From: Candidatus Woesearchaeota archaeon
Lineage (GTDB): Archaea; Nanobdellota; Nanobdellia; SCGC-AAA011-G17; ARS1403
Assembly: GCA_016188065.1 (NCBI GenBank)
Contig: JACPIN010000006.1
Coordinates: 1-38,792, forward strand
Length of the DNA: 38,792 nt
Reading direction: 5' to 3'
Of the stretch, positions 1-12,354 are shown piece after piece. The notes under the pieces were generated by a model, which saw only the letters and a program-made list of their open reading frames with translations, searched no databases and was not told where the DNA came from. The position numbers were made by a program, and so were the translations under genes. Numbering within the stretch: the first letter of the stretch is position 1; every line of letters starts with the position of its first letter.

Positions 1-139
1 CCTTTTCTAAATTATTTCCTGAAGCTATAACCTTTTTGTTTTCAATTGCAATCCATTGATCTCTATATTTTTTTAGAAATTCTGTATTGTGATTTTCTCC
101 CCATTTCAAATCTTCCCAAAATTCCTTATTTGCCTTCAT
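1..139 (-). CDS. DUF5678-like small protein (3' end cut by window edge)
   Basis: Minus-strand frame MKANKEFWEDLKWGENHNTEFLKKYRDQWIAIENKKVIASGNNLEK, open to the window edge. Confidence 0.5.
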   Translation of the reverse strand, partial: MKANKEFWEDLKWGENHNTEFLKKYRDQWIAIENKKVIASGNNLEK

Positions 140-248
140 AGATATATTTAAATAGCCCTAATATATTAAATTTTCTACAATGAACAGAGTTGATTGTCTT
201 CATAAAGAGTAATTCTGATTTTTATAGCTGTAGCTCTGTGAAAAGTTT

Positions 249-258
249 TTTATATATT
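249..258 (+). promoter_or_regulatory. Putative archaeal TATA box for tRNA-His
   Basis: TTTATATATT about 25 nt upstream of the tRNA 5' end. Confidence 0.45.
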
Positions 259-278
259 CAGCAGTTAGATGGAAGTAT

Positions 279-351
279 GATGGGTATAGTGAAAGGGTTA
301 TCACAGGGGCCTGTGGAGCCTCAGATCCGAGTTCAAGTCTCGGTACCCATC
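279..351 (+). tRNA. tRNA-His (GTG)
   Basis: Cloverleaf folded by hand: acceptor GATGGGTA/TACCCATC including encoded G-1:C73; D stem GTGA/TCAC; anticodon loop CTGTGGA in stem GGGGC/GCCTC; T arm CCGAG-TTCAAGT-CTCGG; no encoded CCA. Confidence 0.93.
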
Positions 352-368
352 CTTCAAAGAGGTAAAAA

Positions 369-1700
369 ATGAAGCTTCAAAATCCTAGAGGGATGAGGGA
401 TCTTAGTCCTGAAGAGAGCATTTTCAGAAATCAAATCATTGGAGTAATCAAAACGGCTTTTGAGAATTATGGCTTTTCTCCTCTTGGAACCCCGTTAATA
501 GAAAGATTCGAGATTTTATCTGCAAAATATGCTGGCGGAGAGGAGATATTAAAAGAAACCTTCAAATTAAAAGACCAGGGAAAAAGGCAGCTTGGATTGA
601 GATATGATCTGACTGTGCCTTTGGCAAGATATATCGGAATGAACCAGCAGATAAAACTTCCGTTTAAGAGGTATCAGATCGGAACAGTTTATAGAGATGG
701 TCCGATAAAATTAGGAAGGGCAAGAGAATTCATACAATGCGATGCAGATATAATTGGAAGCGCTTCTGTATTAGCTGATGCTGAATTACTCATCTTAGCC
801 GCAAGAATTTTTGAAAGACTAGGCTTGAAAGTCAAGATAAAACTGAACTCCAGGAAAATACTAGATGCAATCATGGAAGCACTGGATATCCCTGAAAAAG
901 ACAAGATAGAATTCATTCTCTCTCTTGACAAGCTCGATAAAATAGGGGCTAATGGTGTCAGGGAAGATTTGAAGAAAAAAGGGATCAAGGAATATGATGA
1001 AATCAAGCCACTTTTATCGACGATAAAAACAAACTCACCAGATGAACTAAAAAAGAATGTAAGTAAATTATTTGCCAAAAATAATAAGAAATTTGAAAAC
1101 ACAGAATATGAAAAAGGCTTTGTGGACATATGCGAGATATTAAGCTATTTGAAAGGCATTGGGATTAAAAACATTGAGTTCAGTGGGGCATTGGCAAGAG
1201 GGTTGACTTATTATACAGGGGCTGTTTTTGAAGTTTTCTTAAAAAATTCTGAAGTAAAAAGCTCTGTTGCCGGCGGCGGGAGATATGATGAGATGATTGG
1301 AAAATTTTTAGAAGGAAAAAATTACTATCCTGCTACTGGAATTTCTTTTGGACTGGAGCCCATAATTAAGGCTCTGAAAATTGATAAAAAAGAAGCTAAG
1401 AAAACAGTAACTCAAGTCTACATTATTCCAATTAATGCATTAAAAGAATCTTTAGATATTGCTGAAAAACTAAGAAAAGAAAACCTTAATGTTGATATTG
1501 CTTTTGACAAAAAAGGCGTTAGCAAAGGGTTGGATTATGCCAACTCGCTATCCATACCTTACGTGATAATAATCGGCGAAGATGAACTGAAGAAAAATAA
1601 AATAAAATTGAAGGATATGAAAACTGGGAAAGAAAGATTATTAAATTCAAATGATATTGTTAAAATTGTTGAAAATGAAAAAAAATCAAAAGATATTTAA
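369..1700 (+). CDS. hisS: Histidyl-tRNA synthetase
   Basis: Class II aaRS motifs: GMRDLSPEE, YRDGPIKLGRAREFIQCDADIIG, AGGGRYDEMIGKF. Confidence 0.95.
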   Translation: MKLQNPRGMRDLSPEESIFRNQIIGVIKTAFENYGFSPLGTPLIERFEILSAKYAGGEEILKETFKLKDQGKRQLGLRYDLTVPLARYIGMNQQIKLPFKRYQIGTVYRDGPIKLGRAREFIQCDADIIGSASVLADAELLILAARIFERLGLKVKIKLNSRKILDAIMEALDIPEKDKIEFILSLDKLDKIGANGVREDLKKKGIKEYDEIKPLLSTIKTNSPDELKKNVSKLFAKNNKKFENTEYEKGFVDICEILSYLKGIGIKNIEFSGALARGLTYYTGAVFEVFLKNSEVKSSVAGGGRYDEMIGKFLEGKNYYPATGISFGLEPIIKALKIDKKEAKKTVTQVYIIPINALKESLDIAEKLRKENLNVDIAFDKKGVSKGLDYANSLSIPYVIIIGEDELKKNKIKLKDMKTGKERLLNSNDIVKIVENEKKSKDI

Positions 1701-1785
1701 TAGAATTTTGAAGATAATAGCCTATGTTATGGCTGGAATAGTTTTTTTAATAATGCTTTATGGAATAATTACAGCAATAAGATGA
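1675..1785 (+). CDS. Small single-TM protein (36 aa)
   Basis: MKKNQKIFNRILKIIAYVMAGIVFLIMLYGIITAIR; overlaps hisS end and next ORF; below ORF-track cutoff. Confidence 0.35.
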   Translation: MKKNQKIFNRILKIIAYVMAGIVFLIMLYGIITAIR

Positions 1786-1952
1786 ATAATTTGGAGATTC
1801 TTTCTCAAATTGTTAACTGGATGGTATTAGCTTTTATATTTACAAGAGTAATTGGAACAGGATGTTTTAGCAGATTTGAATGGCTATTGACCTTCATATC
1901 TGTAATGTTTGCTTATTTTATTAAATTTGTAAGTACAAAAATTGAAAATTAA
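1782..1952 (+). CDS. Small membrane protein (56 aa)
   Basis: MNNLEILSQIVNWMVLAFIFTRVIGTGCFSRFEWLLTFISVMFAYFIKFVSTKIEN; ATGA overlap with previous ORF. Confidence 0.4.
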   Translation: MNNLEILSQIVNWMVLAFIFTRVIGTGCFSRFEWLLTFISVMFAYFIKFVSTKIEN

Positions 1953-1976
1953 AATAAAAATGTTTGATAGTTTATC

Positions 1977-2306
1977 ATGGAAAACAAATCCTCATTTAGG
2001 TTGGTATTTGGAGAATCTCCGATAATTAAAGTTATAGACTTCTTTTTGGACAATAGGGAATTTGACTACAGCTTAACAGATATATCAAAAAATGCAGGCA
2101 TAGGGTGGAGTACTTTGCACCTTTTCTGGAAAAAGTTAGTTATAATGGAAGTTGTTGTGAAAACTAGAAAAATAGGAAGAGCCGAGTTGTACAAGCTAAA
2201 TATAAATGGTTCTTTGGTGAAAAAATTGATTGATCTGGATAGAGATATTTCAAAAAGATTTATTGAAAAAGAATTAACAAAGCAAAAGCTAAAGATTGTT
2301 GCATAA
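1977..2306 (+). CDS. Winged-helix DNA-binding protein
   Basis: FSLTDISKNAGIGWSTLHLFWKKLVIMEVVVKTRKIG-type wHTH pattern. Confidence 0.65.
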   Translation: MENKSSFRLVFGESPIIKVIDFFLDNREFDYSLTDISKNAGIGWSTLHLFWKKLVIMEVVVKTRKIGRAELYKLNINGSLVKKLIDLDRDISKRFIEKELTKQKLKIVA

Positions 2307-2339
2307 GGAATAATAAATTTTTAAAAAATTAAAATAAAA

Positions 2340-2618
2340 CTATTCCAGTTCTATCTCAATTCCCCCAAATTTTGGAACTATTAATTTGTTATATATCCCG
2401 GCTCCCACGTATCCAGATAAATATCCAGCTACCCCATAGGCTATAGGCGCCAAGATTATTGACAAAATTCCAAAGCCTACAAAAGATGTTCCAAGGACTG
2501 ATCCTCCTATGCTGCTGAATACTGTCAAAAGCACTCCAGTAACCAATCCGTAAAAAACCCCGAATATGCCAAACAAATTTGCCAATGATTTTTCGCTTAC
2601 TCTAGTTATAGTTTTCAT
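2340..2618 (-). CDS. Hypothetical membrane protein
   Basis: Two hydrophobic Gly-rich segments; 4-nt overlap with the upstream gene. Confidence 0.6.
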   Translation of the reverse strand: MKTITRVSEKSLANLFGIFGVFYGLVTGVLLTVFSSIGGSVLGTSFVGFGILSIILAPIAYGVAGYLSGYVGAGIYNKLIVPKFGGIEIELE

Positions 2619-3343
2619 TTAATCACCCCATTATTATTTATTTTTATCTCAATGTCTCCAAAATGCTCATCCTGAAGCATATCTATCCTTCTTTGATGAT
2701 CAAGGTGCAGCAGTGGAACAAAAGTAGCTATCTTATCCTCCCTCCTGCTGCTTTTCACGAGCATATCAAATGTTAGTTTTTTTTCTGTTTTGAATATGCC
2801 AATGATCTTGCTGTAAATCTGGTCTATAATATCATTTATGTTTGTTTTTTTCTCGGGAGGAATAACTATCGGAACATCTAGTGCATATTCTCTCCTAACC
2901 GTCCTGTTCTGGTCTACTCTGAGTGCTTTCTGCAGAGCTGAAATCAAGTCTTGGAGGGAGACTTTTCTTCTTCTTGGCTGAGGCATTTTTGGAATCACTA
3001 CTATCTTGTTTTCTTCCAATGCCTCTATAGAATTCTGATCAAGGCCTTCTGGAATGAACTCTTCATCTGGGGGGTTTATTATAGATTCAAATCTTGCTAT
3101 GTCCTCTTCAACTAATTTTTGTGACTTCATTTTCAAAAGAATTGCAGAAGCCAGAATTACCTTTCCGGAAACAGCAAAATTCATTTCCTGCAGCTTCTTA
3201 ACAGCTTCAATGTATTTTCTCGCTAACAGAGAAATGTCAATGTCCCAAGGATTCATCTCTTCTGTCTTTACCAGATCATAAAGAATTGTCTGCCAAGTTA
3301 TCTCATCTTCTTTCAAAAGCAACTCGAAGATTCTATCCTGCAT
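2615..3343 (-). CDS. scpA: Segregation and condensation protein A
   Basis: MQDRIFELLLKEDEITWQTILYDLVKTEEMNPWDIDISLLARKYIEAVKKLQEMNF...ILLKMKSQ; start moved from 3421 to the internal Met. Confidence 0.88.
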   Translation of the reverse strand: MQDRIFELLLKEDEITWQTILYDLVKTEEMNPWDIDISLLARKYIEAVKKLQEMNFAVSGKVILASAILLKMKSQKLVEEDIARFESIINPPDEEFIPEGLDQNSIEALEENKIVVIPKMPQPRRRKVSLQDLISALQKALRVDQNRTVRREYALDVPIVIPPEKKTNINDIIDQIYSKIIGIFKTEKKLTFDMLVKSSRREDKIATFVPLLHLDHQRRIDMLQDEHFGDIEIKINNNGVIK

Positions 3344-3581
3344 CCCAAAAATAAAGAGCATTTTATATATAAAACAATTGTTTTTACTGGCTGTGACAAC
3401 CCCCAAATATAAGCTACCCAAGGCTAAATATTGTAATCATTCTAAAGTGGTATTAAACCGAAAGCTTTATATACTAGTTGCAATTCGCTATATTATATCA
3501 CCTCTTTTTCCCGGGATTCGGGCTTCGGCCTGGATTCTGGGTTTGGATAATTCAAGAACAAGATTCTTATTATTTATATCT

Positions 3582-3764
3582 TCATTTAGGCTTCATCTCA
3601 ACATACTTGCATCTTCCGCAAAAATACCTGTCTTTATGGTTTGCTAAGAAATATCCCTGGCCGCATTTCGGGCAGCATTTTTCTCTCTTTAAAATCCCTC
3701 CTTCAACTTTGTACTTCTTCCAGACAGTACTAGGCTTTCTGTTCTTTACTTTCTTCTTTGCCAT
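3582..3764 (-). CDS. rps27ae: 30S ribosomal protein S27ae
   Basis: CPKCGQGYFLANHKDRYFCGRC zinc ribbon. Confidence 0.9.
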   Translation of the reverse strand: MAKKKVKNRKPSTVWKKYKVEGGILKREKCCPKCGQGYFLANHKDRYFCGRCKYVEMKPK

Positions 3765-4029
3765 CTTTCTTTGCCTTTTTATTTTTCTTAATCAGTTTCT
3801 CAAAATCCTCTTTTGATTCATACACCTCGGCAATGACTTTTGTCCTTGTTGAGCCAAAATGATTGATCACTTTCTGAAGGTTTATTAGATTCTCGTCAGC
3901 TTTCAGTTCCTCCGCAATCAATTTTTTAATCTCCTCTTTTTTCGGCGTTGATTTTCTTGCATGGTCTATCTCAAACACAATCTCTTTTCTCTTCAGCAGC
4001 GGCAGATAAGTTTCATTGATTTTTTTCAT
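3730..4029 (-). CDS. rps24e: 30S ribosomal protein S24e
   Basis: NPLLKRKEIVFEID-like N-terminus, FGSTRTKVIAEVYES motif, operon position. Confidence 0.88.
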   Translation of the reverse strand: MKKINETYLPLLKRKEIVFEIDHARKSTPKKEEIKKLIAEELKADENLINLQKVINHFGSTRTKVIAEVYESKEDFEKLIKKNKKAKKDGKEESKEQKA

Positions 4030-4211
4030 CTTACTTTGATTGCATATTCTCCTGAGCTTTTGATCTCAAGTTTTTTTGCTATCTCGCTTTTGTTTGCATC
4101 TGTAATAAATAATCGTCCCTGGAAATTCTCAGTGAGATCAGAACCATTGCAGACAGTACAGCTGCTTCCCTTCACTAAAATCTTACAGCTCTTGCAGTAT
4201 TTCTTTTTCAT
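4026..4211 (-). CDS. spt4: RNA polymerase subunit E'' / Spt4
   Basis: KYCKSCKILVKGSSCTVCNGSDLTENFQGRLFI. Confidence 0.88.
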   Translation of the reverse strand: MKKKYCKSCKILVKGSSCTVCNGSDLTENFQGRLFITDANKSEIAKKLEIKSSGEYAIKVR

Positions 4212-4468
4212 TTTCCAAATGTATAAATCATTTCTCTTCTTAATCTTAATAATTGCTCTTTTTGTTCTGGTGTTAGTTCTTTAGGATCTGTATCCCTGTC
4301 TCTACATAAGAACCTCATATAATTTTCTATTGCAGATAAACTTTTATCATAATATATCCTATCTCCATTTGCATCATGTCTCATTCTTAATGTTTGCCCC
4401 AATACAATAAACTCATCTACTGCTATAGTCCTAATTCCGTCTCCATATCCCCACCAGTGATCTTTCAT
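4208..4468 (-). CDS. Hypothetical protein between rpoE'' and rpoE'
   Basis: 86-aa ORF with 4-nt overlaps on both sides. Confidence 0.6.
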   Translation of the reverse strand: MKDHWWGYGDGIRTIAVDEFIVLGQTLRMRHDANGDRIYYDKSLSAIENYMRFLCRDRDTDPKELTPEQKEQLLRLRREMIYTFGK

Positions 4469-5034
4469 TTCTTCTTATCCTCTTGCTGCTTTGATTTCTC
4501 TTTTTCTTCTTTCATCCAGACAACTGCTCCAAGTGCAGGCTGCCTCATCGTCAATCCAATTCTGGGGTTGTTAATCTCCTTGTAGCTCACTGCAATAACT
4601 CTTGCTCTGCATCTCTCTCCAGACTTAAGTACTCTCTTTGTCTCCTTGCCTGTCAGCACACCTGTTTTTGAGACGCTGACAAAATCATCCATTGTTTGGG
4701 ATAAATGAATCATGCCGTCGATAGCACCCATGTTGAAAAAGACTCCAAAGTCAGTTATCTCAGTTACATCCCCAAGAACAAGCTCGTGTATTTCTGGCTT
4801 AAATACTAATAATGTAAAAACTGTCCTGTAATAAGCTGCCCCGTCTCCAGGAATTATGACCCCTTCACCAATGTTTTTAATATCCGAAACAGCTATGGCA
4901 ATCCCCAAATCCTTCGAAATAAAGTTTTCAAATCTCTGGTTTAATCCTTTGAGTATAATCGACTTCAAATCAGCCTCGCTGAAATTCTTAGGAGGCACCC
5001 TTACATGGTCTTCTAATTCTAGTTCATAATACAT
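4465..5034 (-). CDS. rpoE: RNA polymerase subunit E' (Rpo7)
   Basis: MYYELELEDHVRVPPKNF plus S1 domain VLGDVTEITDFGVFFNMGAIDGMIHLSQ. Confidence 0.92.
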   Translation of the reverse strand: MYYELELEDHVRVPPKNFSEADLKSIILKGLNQRFENFISKDLGIAIAVSDIKNIGEGVIIPGDGAAYYRTVFTLLVFKPEIHELVLGDVTEITDFGVFFNMGAIDGMIHLSQTMDDFVSVSKTGVLTGKETKRVLKSGERCRARVIAVSYKEINNPRIGLTMRQPALGAVVWMKEEKEKSKQQEDKKK

Positions 5035-5069
5035 CTCTTACTGCTCCCTCAGAAATATTTTCCTGTTAA

Positions 5070-5417
5070 TCATCGTATCTCTTCTATGAATTTTTTTTGC
5101 CTTATCACAAAAATTTTTTTCCCTTTTAGTTTATTTTTTAATTCCCTGTCTGCCGTCGCAATTGCATATCCTTTAAAACTGATTAATAAAGAGTCAACAT
5201 CATCTTGATTTTCAGTTTTTATTATCTTGATCTGCTTTTGTCTCAAAATCTGCAGTGCAAGTTTAGCATGCTTGGCTTTTTTTTGCTTTATAAGTTTTTC
5301 TAACTCCCTCACTACAGCATCAAGTGTATAAATCCGGTGCTCTTTCAGCTGCTCACAGTAATCAATGTGAAACTTTGCGCAGTTGATAAGAAAATTTGTA
5401 TCCAGAATAATTCTCAT
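5070..5417 (-). CDS. Fcf1-like PIN-domain protein
   Basis: ILDTNFLINCAKF, DAVVRELE, ATADRELKNKLK PIN motifs; archaeal position next to rpoE'. Confidence 0.82.
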   Translation of the reverse strand: MRIILDTNFLINCAKFHIDYCEQLKEHRIYTLDAVVRELEKLIKQKKAKHAKLALQILRQKQIKIIKTENQDDVDSLLISFKGYAIATADRELKNKLKGKKIFVIRQKKFIEEIR

Positions 5418-5580
5418 CTATCAAAAAATCTGCTCTCATTATTTATAAACTTTGCTATTATTTTTTTCTAGAATATGTTTATACAGCCTGTAGTAGCCAA
5501 ATTTAAGGGTTTTACAGGGGAAAGGCTTTTAAATGAAAATTCGCTTTTTAAGTAAATAAACATGGGTTTTATAACATAAA

Positions 5581-8408
<2,828 letters not shown>

Positions 8409-8410
8409 AA

Positions 8411-8962
8411 ATGAAAGAATACACTATATCTGAACTTAGGACCCTGGTAGATAATAGCTTTAATTATTTAAGAAAATATTTTGATCAGAATGTCGGTCGT
8501 CATAATCTTGTTATAGTAAGGGGGGATTTGGAGGATAATATATTAGCTAATTTTAATGTCTACACTAATAGAAAAGTCTATGTAGATATAATAAAGATAG
8601 ATGAAAACAAACTGATTAAAAAACTTAGAAATGGCAAAGTTGAAAATAACCTTGAAATTAAATTCTCTACAGCCTTAGATGAAATAATCGGAGAGGAGAT
8701 AGGATCTATTTTATTTTATGTAAACCATGATCTGGATAAAAAACTAGGACTTGCGCAAGAAGTCGCTGGATATTACAGTGGAATGATATATGCAAACAGA
8801 AATAATCAAGAGCCTTTATTCTTAAGACCATATAGAAATGAAGAAAGTTATGGGCGTGCAAGAAAACTCTATACAAAATTCAAAGATGCTAAATTAGCAG
8901 AGCTGGCTTTGATAAAAAACTTGGATGATTTTAATAATTTATTTAGCAGACTTGAAGTGTGA
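8411..8962 (+). CDS. Hypothetical protein between gyrB and gyrA
   Basis: ~183-aa ORF following gyrB directly; no family recognised; start set to the internal ATG. Confidence 0.75.
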   Translation: MKEYTISELRTLVDNSFNYLRKYFDQNVGRHNLVIVRGDLEDNILANFNVYTNRKVYVDIIKIDENKLIKKLRNGKVENNLEIKFSTALDEIIGEEIGSILFYVNHDLDKKLGLAQEVAGYYSGMIYANRNNQEPLFLRPYRNEESYGRARKLYTKFKDAKLAELALIKNLDDFNNLFSRLEV

Positions 8963-8966
8963 GAAA

Positions 8967-9377
8967 ATGGCAGAAGAAAAAATAAAAAGGATTTTGTATT
9001 TAGATCATAATTTTTATATGCGTGAAAGATATGAAAATAAAGAGTATAAGGAAGTAATTGGAGATATTGAAATTTACGGGGCGTGTAATGTAGAAAAAGC
9101 TAAAGAAATATTCAGGGAATTTTATCCCTTTGATTTAATAGGCATCCATCTTTCAACAAGTTGCGCATTTTTCTTTGCTACGTATGTGAGAGAAAGATAT
9201 AGAGAGATACCAATAATTGTATTGAGCGGTGTTGCAAGCTATGCTAAAAAAACTCTTGATGATATAGAATTTCCTTATGATCAAATCTTAAATATCCCTT
9301 TTGAACCTCCAGAAGATACAGCTAAATCTCTTGTAAATATATTGCACAATATTAACAGAAAACAGGAAATGATCTAA
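8967..9377 (+). CDS. Receiver-like (CheY-fold) protein lacking the canonical phospho-Asp
   Basis: RILYLDHN, FDLIGIHLS, IPIIVLSGVA, ILNIPFEP match alternating receiver beta strands; phospho-Asp position appears to be His. Confidence 0.55.
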   Translation: MAEEKIKRILYLDHNFYMRERYENKEYKEVIGDIEIYGACNVEKAKEIFREFYPFDLIGIHLSTSCAFFFATYVRERYREIPIIVLSGVASYAKKTLDDIEFPYDQILNIPFEPPEDTAKSLVNILHNINRKQEMI

Positions 9378-9378
9378 A

Positions 9379-11790
9379 ATGCCAGAGCAAATTAAAATTC
9401 AATTGATTGAGAATGAGATGAAGAAGAGTTACATAGACTATGCTATGTCTGTGATAACTGCAAGGGCACTGCCTGATGTCAGAGATGGATTGAAGCCTGT
9501 GCATAGGAGAATTTTATATGCAATGTACAAGTCAAAGCTCTCTCACGACAAGCCTTTCAGAAAATCTGCTTTTATCGTTGGTAGAATCTTAGGGAGTTTC
9601 CATCCACATGGCGATGCGGCTGTTTATGATTCTTTAGTCAGATTAGCTCAGAACTTTTCTATGAGGTATCCACTTGTTGAGGGCCACGGTAATTTTGGAA
9701 GCATTGATGGATTCCCTGCAGCTGCTATGAGGTATACAGAATGCAGGCTTGCTAAATTGTCTGATGAGATGCTGAAACACATCGATGAGGAAACTGTAAA
9801 ATTTGTCCCTAACTACGACGGCAGCACGAAAGAGCCAGTTGTCCTTCCTTCTTTATTTCCAAGCCTTCTGGTTAATGGAAGCACCGGAATTGCAGTTGGA
9901 ATGGCTACGAATATTCCTCCGCACAATCTAAAAGAAAGTGTTAATGCAGTGATTGCAATGATCGACAATTCTGAAGTTTCAGTTCAAGAGCTGATGAAGC
10001 ATCTGCCAGGGCCAGATTTTCCTACTGGAGGGATAATTGCAGGAACTTCTGGGATAAAAGATGCTTATGAAACTGGAAGAGGGAGAATTGTTGTGCTGGC
10101 AAAAGCCGATGTTGAGGAAAGCAAAAACAAAACTAGCATAATTATCTCTGAAATTCCATATATGGTAAATAAGTCCATGCTAATCGAAGAGATTGCCAAC
10201 TTGATTAGAAATAAAAGGGTTGAAGGCATTGCTGATCTAAGAGATGAAAGCGACAGGAAGGGGATGAGGATAGTTGTTGAGATTAAACAAGGATTCTCTC
10301 CTGAGGTTATCTTAAACCAGCTGCAGAAATATTCCCAGTTGAGAAGTACTTTTGGTGTAATAATGATTGCTCTCGTCGATAATGAGCCTAAAACATTAAA
10401 TTTGAAGGAGCTAATTCAGCTGTATATAAAGCACAGAAAAGAAATTACAGTGAAAAGGCTTGAGTATGAATTGGAAAAAAGCAGGCAGCGCGCACACATA
10501 CTACTTGGCTTGAAAGTTGCATTAAAACACATTGATGCCGTTATTTCAACAATTAAAGGCTCAAAAGATCCTGCTGTTGCCAAACAACTATTAATTGAAA
10601 GATTCAAGCTTAGCGAGAAACAAAGCGAAGCTATTCTTGAAATGAGGCTAAGCAGGCTCACTTCCTTGGAAACAGTAAAAATTATCGAGGAGCATGACAT
10701 ATTAGTTAACAGAATAAATGAGCTCAGAGAGATTTTGGGATCTGATGTGAAAATATTCAAGATAATTAAAGAGGAGTTAGTTGTTATAAGGGATGGATAT
10801 GGAGACGGGAGAAGAACAAGAATTGAAGGCGAGTATAAAGCATTGGAAAAAGAGGATTTGATTGAAGAAGAGAACGTTGTCGTAACTGTCACCCACTCAG
10901 GCTACATTAAGAAAATTTCCCTTGATACTTACAAGAGCCAGGCACGTGGAGGAAAGGGAAGGATTGGGGCTGAAACTAAAGAGGAAGACTTTGTTGAGAA
11001 TCTATTTGTAACTTCAACTCATAATTACATACTTTATTTTACAAATCTCGGGAGATTATACTGGCTCAAGGCTTATGAAGTTCCGACCGCAAACAGGTAC
11101 AGCACTGGAAAGGCAATTATAAATTTGCTGAACCTTAAAGATAAAGAGAAGATTAGCACTATGATGCCAATCAAGGATTTTGAAAAAGGATATTTAGTAA
11201 TGATAACTAAAAAAGGACTGATCAAGAAAACTCCTCTTCATTATTTTTCGAATCCAAGATCTTCAGGAATAAACTGCGTGAATCTAAGAGAAGGCGACGA
11301 GCTTGTCAATGTTCTTGCTACCGACGGCAATAGGAAAATAATAATTGCTACAAAGAAAGGAATGGCAGTTAAGTTCGATGAGATAAATGTCAGGCCCATG
11401 GGAAGAAATGCTTCTGGAGTAAGAGCTGTCAGATTAAAGGGAGGAGATGAAGTTGTTTCCATGGACTTTGCAGAGGATAATTTAGCTCTGCTGACTGCAT
11501 GTAGAAATGGATTTGGAAAAAAGAGTAAGATTGAAGATTACAGATTGATAAGAAGAGGCGGAAGTGGAGTGATAAATATCAAGAACCTTGGAAGAAATGG
11601 AGACGTCATCGGAGCTCTAGCTGTAAATGAAGAGGATGATGTTATTTTCATAACTGAAAAAGGAATTGTAATGAGGACAAAAGTCAGCAATATTTCAACT
11701 ATTGGCAGGAATACTTCTGGAGTGAGATTGATAAAATTAAATACAGGGGATAGATTGAAGAGCATTGCAAAGGTTGCTAGTGAGGAATAA
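9379..11790 (+). CDS. gyrA: DNA gyrase subunit A
   Basis: SYIDYAMSVITARALPDVRDGLKPVHRRILYAM, FHPHGDAAVYDSLVRLAQ, AAMRYTECRL; GyrA C-terminal repeats. Confidence 0.97.
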   Translation: MPEQIKIQLIENEMKKSYIDYAMSVITARALPDVRDGLKPVHRRILYAMYKSKLSHDKPFRKSAFIVGRILGSFHPHGDAAVYDSLVRLAQNFSMRYPLVEGHGNFGSIDGFPAAAMRYTECRLAKLSDEMLKHIDEETVKFVPNYDGSTKEPVVLPSLFPSLLVNGSTGIAVGMATNIPPHNLKESVNAVIAMIDNSEVSVQELMKHLPGPDFPTGGIIAGTSGIKDAYETGRGRIVVLAKADVEESKNKTSIIISEIPYMVNKSMLIEEIANLIRNKRVEGIADLRDESDRKGMRIVVEIKQGFSPEVILNQLQKYSQLRSTFGVIMIALVDNEPKTLNLKELIQLYIKHRKEITVKRLEYELEKSRQRAHILLGLKVALKHIDAVISTIKGSKDPAVAKQLLIERFKLSEKQSEAILEMRLSRLTSLETVKIIEEHDILVNRINELREILGSDVKIFKIIKEELVVIRDGYGDGRRTRIEGEYKALEKEDLIEEENVVVTVTHSGYIKKISLDTYKSQARGGKGRIGAETKEEDFVENLFVTSTHNYILYFTNLGRLYWLKAYEVPTANRYSTGKAIINLLNLKDKEKISTMMPIKDFEKGYLVMITKKGLIKKTPLHYFSNPRSSGINCVNLREGDELVNVLATDGNRKIIIATKKGMAVKFDEINVRPMGRNASGVRAVRLKGGDEVVSMDFAEDNLALLTACRNGFGKKSKIEDYRLIRRGGSGVINIKNLGRNGDVIGALAVNEEDDVIFITEKGIVMRTKVSNISTIGRNTSGVRLIKLNTGDRLKSIAKVASEE

Positions 11791-12054
11791 TTATGATCTT
11801 AATATTTTAAATAAGTCTTTTGAAAGTTTAACATATTTTTCTTTTTTCCCTGCTATATTCTTATCAAAAAATTCTATAAAAGTTTTATGGATTAAATCTA
11901 AAGATTCATCAAAATCATTTACCTTATCTGATTTTTTATAAATTTCTTCTATCTCTGGGTCGTATTCATCAAAAGCATTAATTATCAGGTATAAACCAAT
12001 CGGATCATGTTTATTTAAAATCACTCTCATAGAATTTAACAATTGTTTTTCCAT
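11791..12054 (-). CDS. DUF1871-like protein
   Basis: NKHDPIGLYLIINAFDEYDPEIEEI pattern. Confidence 0.45.
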   Translation of the reverse strand: MEKQLLNSMRVILNKHDPIGLYLIINAFDEYDPEIEEIYKKSDKVNDFDESLDLIHKTFIEFFDKNIAGKKEKYVKLSKDLFKILRS

Positions 12055-12076
12055 AATTAATTTTATAAAACTAATA

Positions 12077-12280
12077 TTAGGAACTTATATTAACTTCGAC
12101 AGGCAGAGGAACATTTATCTCTTTTTGTTTTATTCTTTTTCTGAAACTAAAAACAGCAAAGCCTTTTACTTTTTTGGTTTTTTCATCTATCCTCTCAAAC
12201 ACCCCATCGTTAATTTCTTCATAATATGAAGGCGTTGGATTGCCTATTTGTATTTCTAAAAAATCCCCTTTCCTCATCAT
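12077..12280 (-). CDS. DUF2283-like protein
   Basis: FLEIQIGNPTPSYYEEINDGVFERIDEKTKKVKGFAVFSF pattern. Confidence 0.5.
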   Translation of the reverse strand: MMRKGDFLEIQIGNPTPSYYEEINDGVFERIDEKTKKVKGFAVFSFRKRIKQKEINVPLPVEVNISS

Positions 12281-12354
12281 AATGTATTTTTAGATTATCT
12301 TTCATTTTCATTAACTAACACCAGCTTTATATATTTTTATAGTTTTCTTGTTTC

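Noticed and set aside
190-372. 60-aa ORF at 190-372
   Set aside because: Overlaps the tRNA-His gene; no coding support.
689-1129. Antisense ORF in hisS and similar antisense ORFs in gyrB, gyrA, eif2g, infB
   Set aside because: Shadow frames of well-supported genes with low-complexity Ser/Ile/Phe-rich translations.
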